Numbered from the stretch's first letter, positions 9,121-18,739 are shown. The stretch is DNA of 64,000 bases from Sphingomonas paeninsulae (GCF_003660165.1 NZ_CP032829.1:2859165-2923164); one strand, 5' to 3'. Made by a program: numbers and translations. The notes: a model not told the origin generated them from the letters alone.

Positions 9121-11478
9121 TCAGAAACGAAAGCCGAGGTCGACGCCGTAGGTGCGAGGGACTTGAAACACGCCTATGACGGCAGTGGACAAGTCGCGCG
9201 CGAACTCGAGCTTACGGTTGTTGGTTAAATTCTGAACCCAGCCAGAGATCCGCACCTTGCTGCCCGCTACCGGCAGGTCGATCAACGAAAGACGCGCGTT
9301 CAGGTCGAAGCGAGAGGGCAGTTCGGTAAGGGCAGACGTCGTGGATAGCGGCACCGGATCGCTGTTTCGCTTGTCCTTGAAATTACCATCCACCCGCGCC
9401 GAGAGATAAGCTCCGCTGTTGAAGGCGGGGAGGTCATACTGGCCAAAGACGCCAGTCGTGTAACGCGGAGCAAGACTTTGCCGGGGGCCGAGTGATTGCG
9501 ACAGCTTGTCGTCGAGATACCCGAAATTGGCACCGAAAGTCATGCCGGCGGTAGGAACTGCGGTCATCTCCAACTCGAACCCTTGTGATCGCGCGCTTGC
9601 CAGGGGAATGAGCACAGTGCCGAAGACTGGGCCGGTTGGCAGGTTGCACACGGACAATGTAGGGTCGGAACAGAAGAATATCGTCTGCACGTTCTTTCGG
9701 TCCATCCGAAACAGCGAGGCGTTCAGGCGAAGAGTGCGGTTCAGTAAATCGCCCTTCAGTCCGATCTCGTATGAATTGGCTGTCTCAGGTTTGAAGCTTA
9801 TTCCGTTGAGCACACCGCCGGAGAGATAGCCTGTGGCGAAACGCGCATAGGCACGGACTAGCGGCGAGAATTTGTAAGTCGCCGTGGCGTCGAAATCCCA
9901 GTGATCGGATGTTGCGCGGAAGCTTGAGGGCGGGAACGTAAGGCCAATCAGACCTGCCGCAAGTACGGTCTCCTGACGCTTGTCTTTGGTATAGCGCACG
10001 CCCCCGGCCAGTTCGATGTGTTCTCCGATATCAAGACCCGCGTGCGCATAACCGGCATACGAGCGATTATGGACGCTGCTGTTCGAGCCAACGAAATAAT
10101 CGGTTGGTACACCGAAGAGATTCGGGTTGCCTGCGCCCGGCGTGTACGTTCCAGAGGGGAACAGCGCGCCCACGAAGACTGGGTTATTGTCCCTTCCACG
10201 CTCGTCAAAATAAAATGCGCCGACGATCCAATTGAAGCCGCCTGTTTTTCCGATGAGCTGCAATTCCTGTGTCCACTGACGCTGGTGGCGATCTTCTACA
10301 GAGGAAATCGGTGTGAAAGCCTGGCCTGTGTTCGTGAACGGATCAACCAGTGCTCCGCCGTCGATGTCGTTGCCGCCGACAAATTCATCCATCTTGCGGA
10401 AGCCGGTGATGCTCTTGACCGAAACGGCATCGCTAATGTCATAGCGCGCTGTCAGGCTGTGGCCCTGGATGCGAAGGTGCGAAGGAGAAGTCATATCGAG
10501 AGCCAGCGCGTCGAGACGCGTGGTGGATGGGCCAACGACGACGGCCCCGGGCGCGCCATAAATGGCACCCGCCGTGGAAGCGAAGCCCGGATTGAAACCG
10601 ATGAGCTGCTGACCGAGCTGCGTGCTGACCTTGTCCGAATAGTCAAACCGATAATCGATGACGACGTGGGTCAGGTCCAGTCTGAGCGCCACTGCGACTG
10701 CGTCGGTGTTCTCAGCACCGAATGTCCCGGCAGAACGTATGGTGCCGAAGGGCTCAGCAAAGTTAAATGTCCGACCCGGCGTAAGGTTGCGGACATAGCC
10801 CTTATTCTCGTTATGCAGATAGCTGACCCGCGCGCTCAACGGGCCCCACGCAGGTAAATCTACCGAAATGCGGCCGCGGCGTCGATCGTAGTTACCAAGT
10901 GTCCCTTCGCCATCAATCCTCAACTCTCCCCGTGGTGCCGAGGTGACGAAGTTAATTGCGCCGCCGGTTGAATTACGCCCGAAAAGCGTTGCCTGCGGTC
11001 CCCGCATCACTTCGATCCGCTCGATATCGGCAAGATCAAACGCAGCGCCGGCAGGTCGGCCCAGATACACTCCGTCAATATACAGGCCGATGCCTGCGTC
11101 GGTTTCGAACTTGAGCGAGCCTGTGGAAATGCCACGCAGATAGAATTGCGGCGCACTTGCGGATCCAAACTGACGCTGCGCCTCTAGGTTGGGAACCATT
11201 TTGCCAACATCGCCGAAGTTCTGAATCTGCATTGCGCGTATTGTAGTCGCGTCAAACCCAGTAACTGCGATGGGCACCCGCTGAAGGCTTTCGTTTACAC
11301 GACGAGCGGTCACGACAATATCCGCAACTTGACCGGATCGTGCGCTGACATCGCGGTCCTGTTCGGATGGCGCGATCGGTTCACCGTTCGGAGATGCGTG
11401 GCAGACGGCGCTAACGGTGGACAGAAAAATTGCGCAGAACGTCTGTAAGGCGCGTGTGCCCGGTGCCGTGAATATCAT
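9121..11478 (-). CDS. TonB-dependent receptor of the catabolic cluster
   Basis: 785 residues; ATG at 11478 follows AGGAGAGG. Signal peptide 1-28 (ends VCHA), TonB box DIVVTA at 53-58, plug with GKMVPNLEAQRQFG, YLRGISTGS, IERIEVMRGPQATLFGRNSTGGAINFVTSAP, then a barrel with terminal Phe (VDLGFRF). This long type with MRGPQATLFGRNSTGG is heavily expanded in sphingomonads that import hydrophobic or aromatic compounds. It is preceded by a strong inverted repeat at 11543 and by a LuxR-type regulator gene, and followed by the luciferase-type monooxygenase, so it is likely the entry gate of the pathway encoded in 8-23 kb. Confidence 0.94.
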   Translation of the reverse strand: MIFTAPGTRALQTFCAIFLSTVSAVCHASPNGEPIAPSEQDRDVSARSGQVADIVVTARRVNESLQRVPIAVTGFDATTIRAMQIQNFGDVGKMVPNLEAQRQFGSASAPQFYLRGISTGSLKFETDAGIGLYIDGVYLGRPAGAAFDLADIERIEVMRGPQATLFGRNSTGGAINFVTSAPRGELRIDGEGTLGNYDRRRGRISVDLPAWGPLSARVSYLHNENKGYVRNLTPGRTFNFAEPFGTIRSAGTFGAENTDAVAVALRLDLTHVVIDYRFDYSDKVSTQLGQQLIGFNPGFASTAGAIYGAPGAVVVGPSTTRLDALALDMTSPSHLRIQGHSLTARYDISDAVSVKSITGFRKMDEFVGGNDIDGGALVDPFTNTGQAFTPISSVEDRHQRQWTQELQLIGKTGGFNWIVGAFYFDERGRDNNPVFVGALFPSGTYTPGAGNPNLFGVPTDYFVGSNSSVHNRSYAGYAHAGLDIGEHIELAGGVRYTKDKRQETVLAAGLIGLTFPPSSFRATSDHWDFDATATYKFSPLVRAYARFATGYLSGGVLNGISFKPETANSYEIGLKGDLLNRTLRLNASLFRMDRKNVQTIFFCSDPTLSVCNLPTGPVFGTVLIPLASARSQGFELEMTAVPTAGMTFGANFGYLDDKLSQSLGPRQSLAPRYTTGVFGQYDLPAFNSGAYLSARVDGNFKDKRNSDPVPLSTTSALTELPSRFDLNARLSLIDLPVAGSKVRISGWVQNLTNNRKLEFARDLSTAVIGVFQVPRTYGVDLGFRF

Positions 11479-11542
11479 TAAGACCTCTCCTGATGCTGTT
11501 TTTCACAGCTTGAGAAGAGAAATGGCATAATCGAACGGCTGG

Positions 11543-11574
11543 TCGATACCTTCAAATCAATTAGAAGGTATCGA
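11543..11574. promoter_or_regulatory. Perfect 11-bp inverted repeat, probable operator of the TonB receptor
   Basis: TCGATACCTTC (11543-11553) and its exact reverse complement GAAGGTATCGA (11564-11574), separated by 10 bases, 65 bases upstream of the receptor start. The spacing and arm length suit a dimeric regulator such as the adjacent LuxR-type protein. A weaker related arrangement (CGATACCT ... TTATCGA) is found at 22510-22530 before the Coq4-like gene. Confidence 0.65.
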
Positions 11575-11650
11575 TATAACGGGGTGCACAGGATGCTGCT
11601 TTAAATGTAATCGCAAACTTCCCGACAATCAAAGTTGTGCACATTCGATT

Positions 11651-12787
11651 TCAATCAGACGATACAGCGTCGGGCGAATTGAGTGGTAAGCTGGTATGAA
11701 CGAGGTGGACGAGTTGTGGCTGGCGACTGACACCCGTTTTGCTAAAAATCGAGCGGAGGTGCGCGCGGACGGTGTTCTCGGTGATTGCCAGCTCCAGCGC
11801 GACTTCGCTAACTGAACTACCGTTGGCGACCGATGCAGTAATCAACGCTTCGGTTGGGGTCAGTGCGAACAGTTCACGGAGTGCCTGCCCGTCAATACGA
11901 TGGGGTCGTTCTGGATCACCCAGTAGCAGCGCCAGCGCCGGTGTCGTACCTGTATGCATGAATTTCGGGACATCGATCCGTCGTGCCACGATACACAGGT
12001 CACGTCGACCGGACAGCCGTGCGGCGGGAAAAAGACGGCCGTCGCTACCAGGGTTTAAGGCCGCCTCAAGCCAGCTACGAAATCGTTTTTCGGCGGTCAC
12101 CTGTGACATCGCCAACCGTTTGCCCACCAGCGCAATCCCGTCAGCTTCGGCCAGTATCGTCGCGGCAATCGGATTTACCCGTAGTACATTGAGGGAGTGA
12201 TCGAGCCACACCGTGCCCACCGCGAATTCCTCCACGGTCCCGGCGATCAACGCTTCTTCTCCGCGCGATGTGGCAAGGCCACGATAGATCTCGATCGACT
12301 GGCGCAAATGAGGAACCAAACTCTTGAGGTGCGCACGTTCATCCTGATCGAAAGGACCTCCGCCGGGCGCCCGCGTCACCCTGAGGCGTGCTTCAAATCC
12401 GCTGGCTGAGGCCACGTCAACGCCGAGGACATGCGAGCCGTCGATATCCGCAAACCAGTCTCGATAATATTCGCTACCTTTCAGGCGTTCCTCCCCGACA
12501 AACTCGAATAAGGCCACCACCTGTCCTTCAGGCAGGCCTACAAATGGGTCGATCGCGAGGAATCGCTCAAGGTATCTGCGGACCTGTGCGGGGGGCGCGG
12601 TGGGAGTGATCATGATGCCGCGGCCAGGGTCGTGCGGTGGCGTCAGTATAAGCGTGGCATGTTTGGCATTCAGATGATCCCGCAAGAGCAACAGGAAGTC
12701 GTGCCAGGGTTCACCTTCGAGAATCGATGCATTGAGTGACAAGACGAGCCGCGAGAAGATGCTCGATTGATCTTCGTCGATTGCCAC
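11651..12787 (-). CDS. LuxR-family transcriptional regulator
   Basis: 378 residues from a GTG at 12787 with an upstream AGGA. The C-terminal 60 residues (306-365) form a LuxR/GerE helix-turn-helix: LTPTEALITASVANG, then VSEVALELAITENTVRAHLRSI. The N-terminal ~290 residues carry no obvious response-regulator receiver; they look like a sensory region (GAF/PAS-like, with LDHSLNVLRVNPIAATIL near the middle). This architecture is common beside sphingomonad catabolic genes. The gene is divergent from the MFS transporter and upstream of the TonB receptor, so it probably senses the pathway substrate. Candidate binding sites are the inverted repeats at 11543 and 12850. Confidence 0.85.
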   Translation of the reverse strand: MAIDEDQSSIFSRLVLSLNASILEGEPWHDFLLLLRDHLNAKHATLILTPPHDPGRGIMITPTAPPAQVRRYLERFLAIDPFVGLPEGQVVALFEFVGEERLKGSEYYRDWFADIDGSHVLGVDVASASGFEARLRVTRAPGGGPFDQDERAHLKSLVPHLRQSIEIYRGLATSRGEEALIAGTVEEFAVGTVWLDHSLNVLRVNPIAATILAEADGIALVGKRLAMSQVTAEKRFRSWLEAALNPGSDGRLFPAARLSGRRDLCIVARRIDVPKFMHTGTTPALALLLGDPERPHRIDGQALRELFALTPTEALITASVANGSSVSEVALELAITENTVRAHLRSIFSKTGVSRQPQLVHLVHTSLPLNSPDAVSSD

Positions 12788-12849
12788 TATGCATTCCTCA
12801 TCTTAATTTTTGAAAAGCATACACCAGGCAAGACGCGCAGCCAATGTTG

Positions 12850-12871
12850 CTACCCCCTTCATTTGGGGTAG
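12850..12871. promoter_or_regulatory. Inverted repeat between divergent regulator and transporter genes
   Basis: CTACCCC (12850-12856), 8-base spacer, GGGGTAG (12865-12871). It sits in the 159-base divergent promoter region of the LuxR-type regulator (starts 12787) and the MFS gene (starts 12947). Different in sequence from the 11543 repeat, so it may bind a different protein. Confidence 0.5.
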
Positions 12872-12946
12872 GCGCGAACCGCTCGTACCGACGATGATGA
12901 GATTTCGTGCAGACAGCAAGATAGCGTCGCAGGAACAGGAGAGAGA

Positions 12947-14244
12947 ATGAGCGCGCAGTGTGACCTCTTGCCGCAGAGTCCGATCCCGAGTGCGATCACG
13001 CAATCGCAACGATTGGCTCCCACCGGATTTCTGGGCTGGCGCATGGTGTTCATCGCGACGTGCACGCAAAATGCCGCAGTAGGATTGACCTTTGGCTCGT
13101 TCGGCGCACTGGTCCTTGCAATCGAGCAACGGTTTGCAACGACGCGAACCCTCTCTGCGCTCGGAGTATCGCTGACTATCCTCGTGCTTTCACTGGGCGC
13201 GCCAGCGATCAATGTAATGCTCAGGCGCATCACGATTCGCCGGATGATGACGATGGGAGCTCTTCTGGCCGCCCTGGGCTATGCCTTGTTACCTCTTGCA
13301 CAGAACATCGAGCAGTTCCTTCTGGTGTTCGGACTCCTGATCTCTCCTGGCATGCTTTTCCTGGGCGTGCTGCCATCTAACATTTTGGCAGCTAACTGGT
13401 TTATCAAAGGACAGGGGCGTGCGCTGGGTTTGGTCACCATGCCTGTCCTCGTCATGCTGGTGCCGATGGCGTCTTCCTGGACGCTGGAGCACTACGGTTT
13501 GAACACGGTCTTCCTAGCGTTAGCGATGGGACATCTTCTGGTCTTGCCGCTTATGCCTTTCGTGATCGACCGTCCCGAGCAGGTAGGGCAACATCCGCTC
13601 GGACAGGAGGCTGTACCTGCCGGGATCTGCGAACTGCCACCCATTGACGTGCGCACGCTGTTGCGGTTGCCGGTTCTGTGGCTGGCGACGATCGCTATCG
13701 GCATTGCGGTGGGCGGCGGCATATTGAAAGCGGCCCATTTGATCGCGCTGGTGACCGACCAGGGCTGGTCACTCGAGCGCGCTTCGTTTCTTTTCTCACT
13801 GTCCGGCGGTACTGGAATTCTGGGTGCGATTGCATTCGGTTGGCTGGCCGACAAGGTGGGAGCAGGATATTCGCTCGTAATCAATTGCTTGGTCCAAGCA
13901 GGGGTATGGTTCATTTTCCTCCATCCAGTCGGCTATGGCCTGCTGGTAGTTGATGCAGTGCTTGTGGGCGCATGCGGGGCGGATTAGCGGCGGCGCAGGG
14001 TGTTTTGCTCAATCGGCTTTTCGGCATCCGCAACTACGCGCGCGTCATGGGAATCGTCACCTTTTTGACTTTGCCGTTCACCTTCGGCGCTGCGCCCTTT
14101 GCCAGTGCGCTATATGACGCAACCGGTAGTTATACAGTGCCCATCGCTCTGCAGATCGCTGCTTTTTTTGTCGCCGCTGCGATATTTCTTTACGTCCAGC
14201 GTCGCCTGCCAGCGCGCGACATAATTTCTAAAAAAGGAGCCTAG
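12947..14244 (+). CDS. Major facilitator superfamily transporter (frame broken at 13976-13979)
   Basis: As read, the frame stops at 13987 (VLVGACGAD) while the remaining helices continue in the next frame to 14244. Adding one G to the GGGG run at 13976-13979 restores ACGGGLAAAQGVLLNRLFG and a 432-residue protein with about 12 membrane spans, normal for the family. Visible features: GFLGWRMVFIATCTQNAAVGLTFG at the start, R/G-rich loop GRALGLVTMPVLV, and the second-half GWLADKVGAG corresponding to MFS motif A. Inner-membrane importer, likely for the cluster's substrate or an intermediate (monocarboxylate-type porters look similar). Start ATG follows GGAGAGAG. It ends 2 bases before the alcohol dehydrogenase. 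Confidence 0.82.
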
Positions 14245-14246
14245 TC

Positions 14247-15275
14247 ATGCGGGCAGCCGACTTTATCGATCCCGGCACGATCTGCGCTAGGACAAATGCC
14301 AGTCGGCCCGAACCGCTAGCGGGCGAGATAATTGTGCAAGTTGCGGCCTGCGGTATCTGCGGGTCGGATATGCACATGTTTCGTTCCGGCACTTACCGCG
14401 ACAAGCTCATCCGCCAAACACCCGAAGGTTATCAGGTGCCGGGCCATGAGTTTGCCGGCACGATCGTGGCATTGGGGCCCGGCGTGGATGGCTGGGCGAA
14501 CGGTCAGCGTGTGGTCGGCGTCACCGGGCAAGGCGGTGGAATGGCGGACTATGTCGCAGTGCCCGTCAATCCATACCAGTTGGTGGCCATACCGGATGGG
14601 GTGAGCTTTGAGGATGCCGCCACAACCGAGCCGTTGGCCGACGGTCTGCAGATGATCCGCAAAGCCAATATTCTCACAGGGGAAAATATCGTCGTGTTTG
14701 GCGTCGGTATCATTGGACTGGGGGTAATACAGGGCATCCGTGCCCGCGGCTTGGACGTCGGTGCCCTCATTGCCGTCGATGTCCATCCTGCACGATTAGA
14801 AGCGGCATTGAAGGCGGGAGCAACCCACGCAGTAAATGCCCGCGAGGGTGATGTGTTCGATCAGATCGGCACGATCACGGGCATCGAACAAGGTTATTCC
14901 GGAACATCCGCACGGATCGGCGTGGTATTCGATTGCGCGGGTTACATCCGTCATATGCCAGGGCCACCACCGCTGGAGACGGCGCTGCGACTGATCGACC
15001 TCGCCGGCGGGCGTATCGTATGCTTCGGTGGATTTGAAGATCGGGTGACGCTCGAACTTAGTCCCCTGATCCAGAAGGCTCCAACAATATTGGGGTCTAA
15101 CGGGTATGCACCGGAAGAATTGGGCGAGGCGCTGGCAATGATGGCAAGCGGCAAAGTCGATCGCGGTTCATTGATTTCGCATCGCTTTGCGCTCGACGAC
15201 GTTGCAGCGGCCTTTGCTGCCCAGGGCGGAGCAGATGCCTTGAAAGTAATATTGAAAATGGATTCAGCGGAATGA
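14247..15275 (+). CDS. Zinc-type medium-chain alcohol dehydrogenase
   Basis: 342 residues; ATG preceded by AAAGGAGCC. Catalytic zinc region CGICGSDMHMF (Cys38) and GHEFAG (His67-Glu68) are present. The NAD(P) Rossmann motif is VVFGVGIIGLG near 150. The structural-zinc lobe with four closely spaced cysteines, found in most zinc alcohol dehydrogenases, is absent: the sequence runs straight from QRVVGVTGQGGGMADYV. Oxidises a secondary or primary alcohol to carbonyl, or the reverse. It is packed between the MFS gene (2 bases) and the SnoaL-like gene (4-base ATGA overlap), so it belongs to this operon. Substrate not determinable. Confidence 0.88.
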   Translation: MRAADFIDPGTICARTNASRPEPLAGEIIVQVAACGICGSDMHMFRSGTYRDKLIRQTPEGYQVPGHEFAGTIVALGPGVDGWANGQRVVGVTGQGGGMADYVAVPVNPYQLVAIPDGVSFEDAATTEPLADGLQMIRKANILTGENIVVFGVGIIGLGVIQGIRARGLDVGALIAVDVHPARLEAALKAGATHAVNAREGDVFDQIGTITGIEQGYSGTSARIGVVFDCAGYIRHMPGPPPLETALRLIDLAGGRIVCFGGFEDRVTLELSPLIQKAPTILGSNGYAPEELGEALAMMASGKVDRGSLISHRFALDDVAAAFAAQGGADALKVILKMDSAE

Positions 15276-15724
15276 CGGTCGAGGCAAACCGCGATCTGTT
15301 TGTTACAATGTTGAATGCGCTTGGCCGTAAGGATTATGACACGTTCGAGGCGTGTCTCGCCGATGACATCCTGCTCGAGTGGCCATTTCCAGTTATGGAC
15401 GGTTTTCCAACCGAGCATCGGGGGGCGCGCTGGTTTCGAGAAGCGCTGGAAACCAGCTGGGTGGATTTCGATCCGTACGCCTATCAGATCGAGGCAATCC
15501 ACATGCTGACGGATCCGGGAACGCTGGTTGCAGAATACAGCTCGCACAGTCGATATCTGCCGACTTCGACACCATATTCGAACCGATATGTAAGCGTGGT
15601 CGACATTGCAAATGGCCGAATCGTGCGATGGCGCGAATATGTGAATCCCAGCATCGTCGCTGCTATTCTGGGTCAAAAGGCGGTGTGGAAAGAGTCCTCT
15701 GGTGCCACTGTCGGTTTGGAGTGA
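15272..15724 (+). CDS. SnoaL-like / NTF2-fold protein
   Basis: 150 residues of the ketosteroid-isomerase-like cone fold: MLNALGRKDYDTFEACLADDILLEWPF, then HRGARWFREAL, YQIEAIHMLTDPGTLVAEYSSHSR, and the closing strand NRYVSVVDIANGRIVRWREYVNP. That last pattern (G-R-I-V-R-W-R-E-Y-x-N-P) is characteristic of SnoaL-like proteins. Members are isomerases, dehydratases or epoxide hydrolases acting on cyclic compounds; a catalytic residue cannot be assigned with certainty. Start overlaps the dehydrogenase stop by 4 bases, showing translational coupling. Cytosolic. Confidence 0.8.
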   Translation: MTVEANRDLFVTMLNALGRKDYDTFEACLADDILLEWPFPVMDGFPTEHRGARWFREALETSWVDFDPYAYQIEAIHMLTDPGTLVAEYSSHSRYLPTSTPYSNRYVSVVDIANGRIVRWREYVNPSIVAAILGQKAVWKESSGATVGLE

Positions 15725-15819
15725 TGAACCCCCACCATTCGAATGATGCCAGTTTTAGGCCTGTGACCTAAACGTCGCCCCATCCGTGCCCGATAAGACG
15801 CGGAAAACAGGAGGGTTGC

Positions 15820-17949
15820 TTGGCCTACGGACATTTGCTTTCGACCGGTCGGATCGGTTCGATGACGCTTCGTAACCGCATTTTCATGACGCCGATGGGG
15901 TCCAACCTGGCGGACGAAGACGGAATTACGGGTGAGAGACTGCGCGCCTATTATGAGGCTCGGGCGCGGGGCGGGGCAGCATTGATCACGATGGGTTCGG
16001 TTTCGATTGGCTATCCCGAAGGCTCGGGAAACTGGCGTAACGAGGCGATCTCTCACGAACGTCATGTGGCAGGTGTCCGCGCTCTGGCCGACGCCGTGCA
16101 CGCTCATGGCGCAAAGCTGGCAATGCAACTGCAGCACGCCGGACTCGTTGCCATGAACGACATGCTGGCCGGCCGCCCGATCTGGACACCATCCGTGCCC
16201 GTGATTGGCAAGTCCGACGGTGACATGATGGACGGATTTCTCGAAGACGAACTTGCTATTTTCACCGCACCCTTTGCCGCGATGGCTGCACCCAATTATC
16301 AGGTGATGACGGCGCAGGATGTAGACACCCTCGTCCAGATGTTCGCGACCGCTGCCGCCCGCGCCCAGCGTGCGGGGGTCGATGCGATCGAGATTCACGC
16401 AGGCCACGGTTATCTCATTTCCTCGTTCCTTAATCCCCTTTCCAACCAGCGCACCGATGAATTCGGAGGGACTATCGAGAACCGCGCACGCGTGCTTTGC
16501 TCGGTCATCCGAGGCATACGCGCCGCTGTTGGCAAGGACATACCTATTTGGCCGCGACTGGACAGTCAGCATTTCCTTATCGATGGCGGGATCACCGTTG
16601 AGGATGCAGCAGCGACTGCGCGGCTGGCGCAGGAGGCAGGGGCCGATGCAATCCACGTTTCCGCCGATGGCCATCCCGGACGCGGTCTTACCTATTCCAC
16701 GGGCCACGCGACCGACATCCCCAATGGTTTCGTCGATGCTGCGGCAAGAATAAAAGCTGCGGTCGATATTCCGGTTATTTGTCCCGGGCGGATTGAACCC
16801 GAGGATGCTGATCGCTTCATAGCGGACGGCAAGCTTGATTTCGTGACGATGGGGCGCAAGCTTCTCGCCGATCCCGATCTGCCTGCCAAGCTCTCAGCGG
16901 GAGATGCAGTCGCGATCAGACCGTGCGTTTATTGCTACACCTGCATCAGTCAGATCTTTTTCTCTCGTCCAGTCAAATGTGCGGTTAATCCCGAGACCGG
17001 GTTCGAGCAAACCCGCATTCCCACGATCGCGGCGACGAAGCAGCGAGTTGTCGTCGTTGGCGGGGGGCCAGCCGGTATGGAGGCGGCCCGCCGGCTGGCC
17101 CTGCGAGGGCACAACGTCACCCTGCTCGAGGCTGGCCCTACACTGGGCGGGACGGCCCGCTTTGCCTCGATTGCTTATGCTCCAAACGAGAAAATCGTCG
17201 AGTGGCTAAAGCGGGAAATTGCGCGCACTCCGGGCATTACAATACGTCTTGGCACACGTGCGACACCGGAGTCTGTTAGTGCGCATTCACCGGATACTGT
17301 GGTGGTCGCAACGGGCGCTCGTCGCGACCTGCCGTCGATTCCCGGGGCCGACCGCGACAATGTTTTCAGCGGCGATGAAATGCGCTCGTTGATGCTTGGC
17401 GAGGGGCTGGACAAGCTTGGTAAGAAAACGGACGCAAAGACGCGTTTGATGATGCGTCTGGGTCGGCTCAGCGGGCTGACAGCGCGACCCGGTTTCGTGC
17501 GTAGCGCGAGCAAACAATGGATGCCGTTCGGTGAGCGCATAGTGATCATCGGGGGTGAGCTGGTAGGGCTGGAACTGGCCGAGTTCCTGGCGTGCAGGGG
17601 GCGCAAAATAGTCGTTATCGATGAAACAACGCGGCTTGGCGCCGGGCTGCAGATCGTTCGTCGTTGGCGGGTGCTTGACGATCTTCACAAGCTCGGCGTG
17701 AAGTTGTTACCGGGCGCAGCGGATATTACCATTGGCGTCAAGCAGGTAAGCTACGCCAACTCTGCCGGACAGGTGAGGACAGTAGCGGCGGATCAAGTCA
17801 TCGTTGCAAAGGGAGCCACTGCTGACGCGTCGGTGGCTGACGAACTGCGTGCCGCCAGTTTTGCCGTCCACGTTATCGGCGACGCTAATGGTGTCGGTTA
17901 TATCGAGGGCGCTATGCAGGATGCAGCCGAACTCGCAATGATAATTTGA
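15820..17949 (+). CDS. Old-Yellow-Enzyme-type Fe-S flavoprotein, 2,4-dienoyl-CoA reductase / BaiCD-like
   Basis: 709 residues from a TTG at 15820 placed 4 bases after GGAGGG. Three parts: FMN TIM barrel (1-~340; RNRIFMTPMGSNLADEDG, AMQLQHAG, IHAGHGYLISSFLNPLSNQRTDEFGG), a [4Fe-4S] site with C369, C372, C375 and C387, and a C-terminal NADH/FAD region with VVVVGGGPAGMEAARRLA near 410 and RIVIIGGELVGLELAEFLA. It matches bacterial 2,4-dienoyl-CoA reductase, trimethylamine dehydrogenase and BaiCD/BaiH in layout and length. It would reduce or oxidise a C=C bond conjugated to a carbonyl, on a CoA ester or a cyclic enone. The 3' end overlaps the ribosome-binding region of the following dehydrogenase. 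Confidence 0.9.
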   Translation: MAYGHLLSTGRIGSMTLRNRIFMTPMGSNLADEDGITGERLRAYYEARARGGAALITMGSVSIGYPEGSGNWRNEAISHERHVAGVRALADAVHAHGAKLAMQLQHAGLVAMNDMLAGRPIWTPSVPVIGKSDGDMMDGFLEDELAIFTAPFAAMAAPNYQVMTAQDVDTLVQMFATAAARAQRAGVDAIEIHAGHGYLISSFLNPLSNQRTDEFGGTIENRARVLCSVIRGIRAAVGKDIPIWPRLDSQHFLIDGGITVEDAAATARLAQEAGADAIHVSADGHPGRGLTYSTGHATDIPNGFVDAAARIKAAVDIPVICPGRIEPEDADRFIADGKLDFVTMGRKLLADPDLPAKLSAGDAVAIRPCVYCYTCISQIFFSRPVKCAVNPETGFEQTRIPTIAATKQRVVVVGGGPAGMEAARRLALRGHNVTLLEAGPTLGGTARFASIAYAPNEKIVEWLKREIARTPGITIRLGTRATPESVSAHSPDTVVVATGARRDLPSIPGADRDNVFSGDEMRSLMLGEGLDKLGKKTDAKTRLMMRLGRLSGLTARPGFVRSASKQWMPFGERIVIIGGELVGLELAEFLACRGRKIVVIDETTRLGAGLQIVRRWRVLDDLHKLGVKLLPGAADITIGVKQVSYANSAGQVRTVAADQVIVAKGATADASVADELRAASFAVHVIGDANGVGYIEGAMQDAAELAMII

Positions 17950-17963
17950 AGGAACACGCTCGC

Positions 17964-18683
17964 ATGATCTATGATTTTACCGGACGTCGTGTCCTCGTCA
18001 CAGGCGGCACCAGTGGTATCGGTGCGGCCATCGCAGGGGCCTTTGCTGCTGCCGGAGCAACGGTTATGATCACCGGTACACGCGCCGAGGATGCCTATGC
18101 CCCACTGACAGGCAATATGCGGCATATGCAATTACGGCTGGGCGATCGGAACGATGTCGCTGCGATTGCTGCCGAAAGCGACCGTCTGGACATCTTGATC
18201 AACAATGCCGGTGGCACCACCGTCCCCGAAGATTTCGACGCTGCAATCGACGCAAACTTGAAGGGCGTCCATGCGCTCACCGTTGCCTTACTGCCTGCGA
18301 TCGAACGCAGCGAAATGGTTGGTGGTGGATCTGTGATCAGCATCGCTTCGATGATGGCAGTTTTTGGAAACTCGGTTTTCCCGGGTTACAGCGCAGCCAA
18401 AGCAGGGCTGCTGTTGATGACGCGCTCTCTGGCCGAAGGATGGGGCGCACGCGGCGTGAGGATCAATGCTATCGCTCCCGGTCCCGTACGCACGCCAATG
18501 ACGGAGCGGTACGCTGACGACCCCGCCATGGGCCCCGGCACGGCCGAGCGCATGGCATTGCGCCGGTGGGGCCAGCCCGAAGAAATCGCCGGGCCGGCAC
18601 TGTTCCTTGCTTCATCTGCCGCCGCTTTCATTACGGGTGAGTGCCTCATTGTAAGCGGCGGCTATATGATTGCTGAAGCCTAG
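17964..18683 (+). CDS. Short-chain dehydrogenase/reductase
   Basis: 239 residues from ATG at 17964 (MIYDFTGRRVLVTGG), preceded by AAGGAACA; an earlier in-frame TTG at 17946 adds six unlikely residues. Classical SDR: cofactor loop TGGTSGIG, NNAGG, catalytic Ser in VISIASM, YSAAK, and PGPVRTPM. It has the C-terminal GECLIVSGGYM of reductases acting on hydroxyl/keto groups of lipids or cyclic alcohols. The gene starts 14 bases after the flavoprotein stop and is co-directional, so it is the last member of the 12947-18683 operon. Specificity is open; the family includes 3-, 7- and 12-hydroxysteroid dehydrogenases and 3-oxoacyl-ACP reductases. Confidence 0.88.
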   Translation: MIYDFTGRRVLVTGGTSGIGAAIAGAFAAAGATVMITGTRAEDAYAPLTGNMRHMQLRLGDRNDVAAIAAESDRLDILINNAGGTTVPEDFDAAIDANLKGVHALTVALLPAIERSEMVGGGSVISIASMMAVFGNSVFPGYSAAKAGLLLMTRSLAEGWGARGVRINAIAPGPVRTPMTERYADDPAMGPGTAERMALRRWGQPEEIAGPALFLASSAAAFITGECLIVSGGYMIAEA

Positions 18684-18739
18684 CGTCTGTCGCGAGCATT
18701 TAACCGGCATGGCTGTTTATTTGCGGTCCCGTGCGCAAC

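Noticed and set aside
10018..10857. 279-codon rightward frame inside the TonB receptor gene
   Set aside because: Antisense shadow of a well-supported receptor; no start signal and no recognisable domain.
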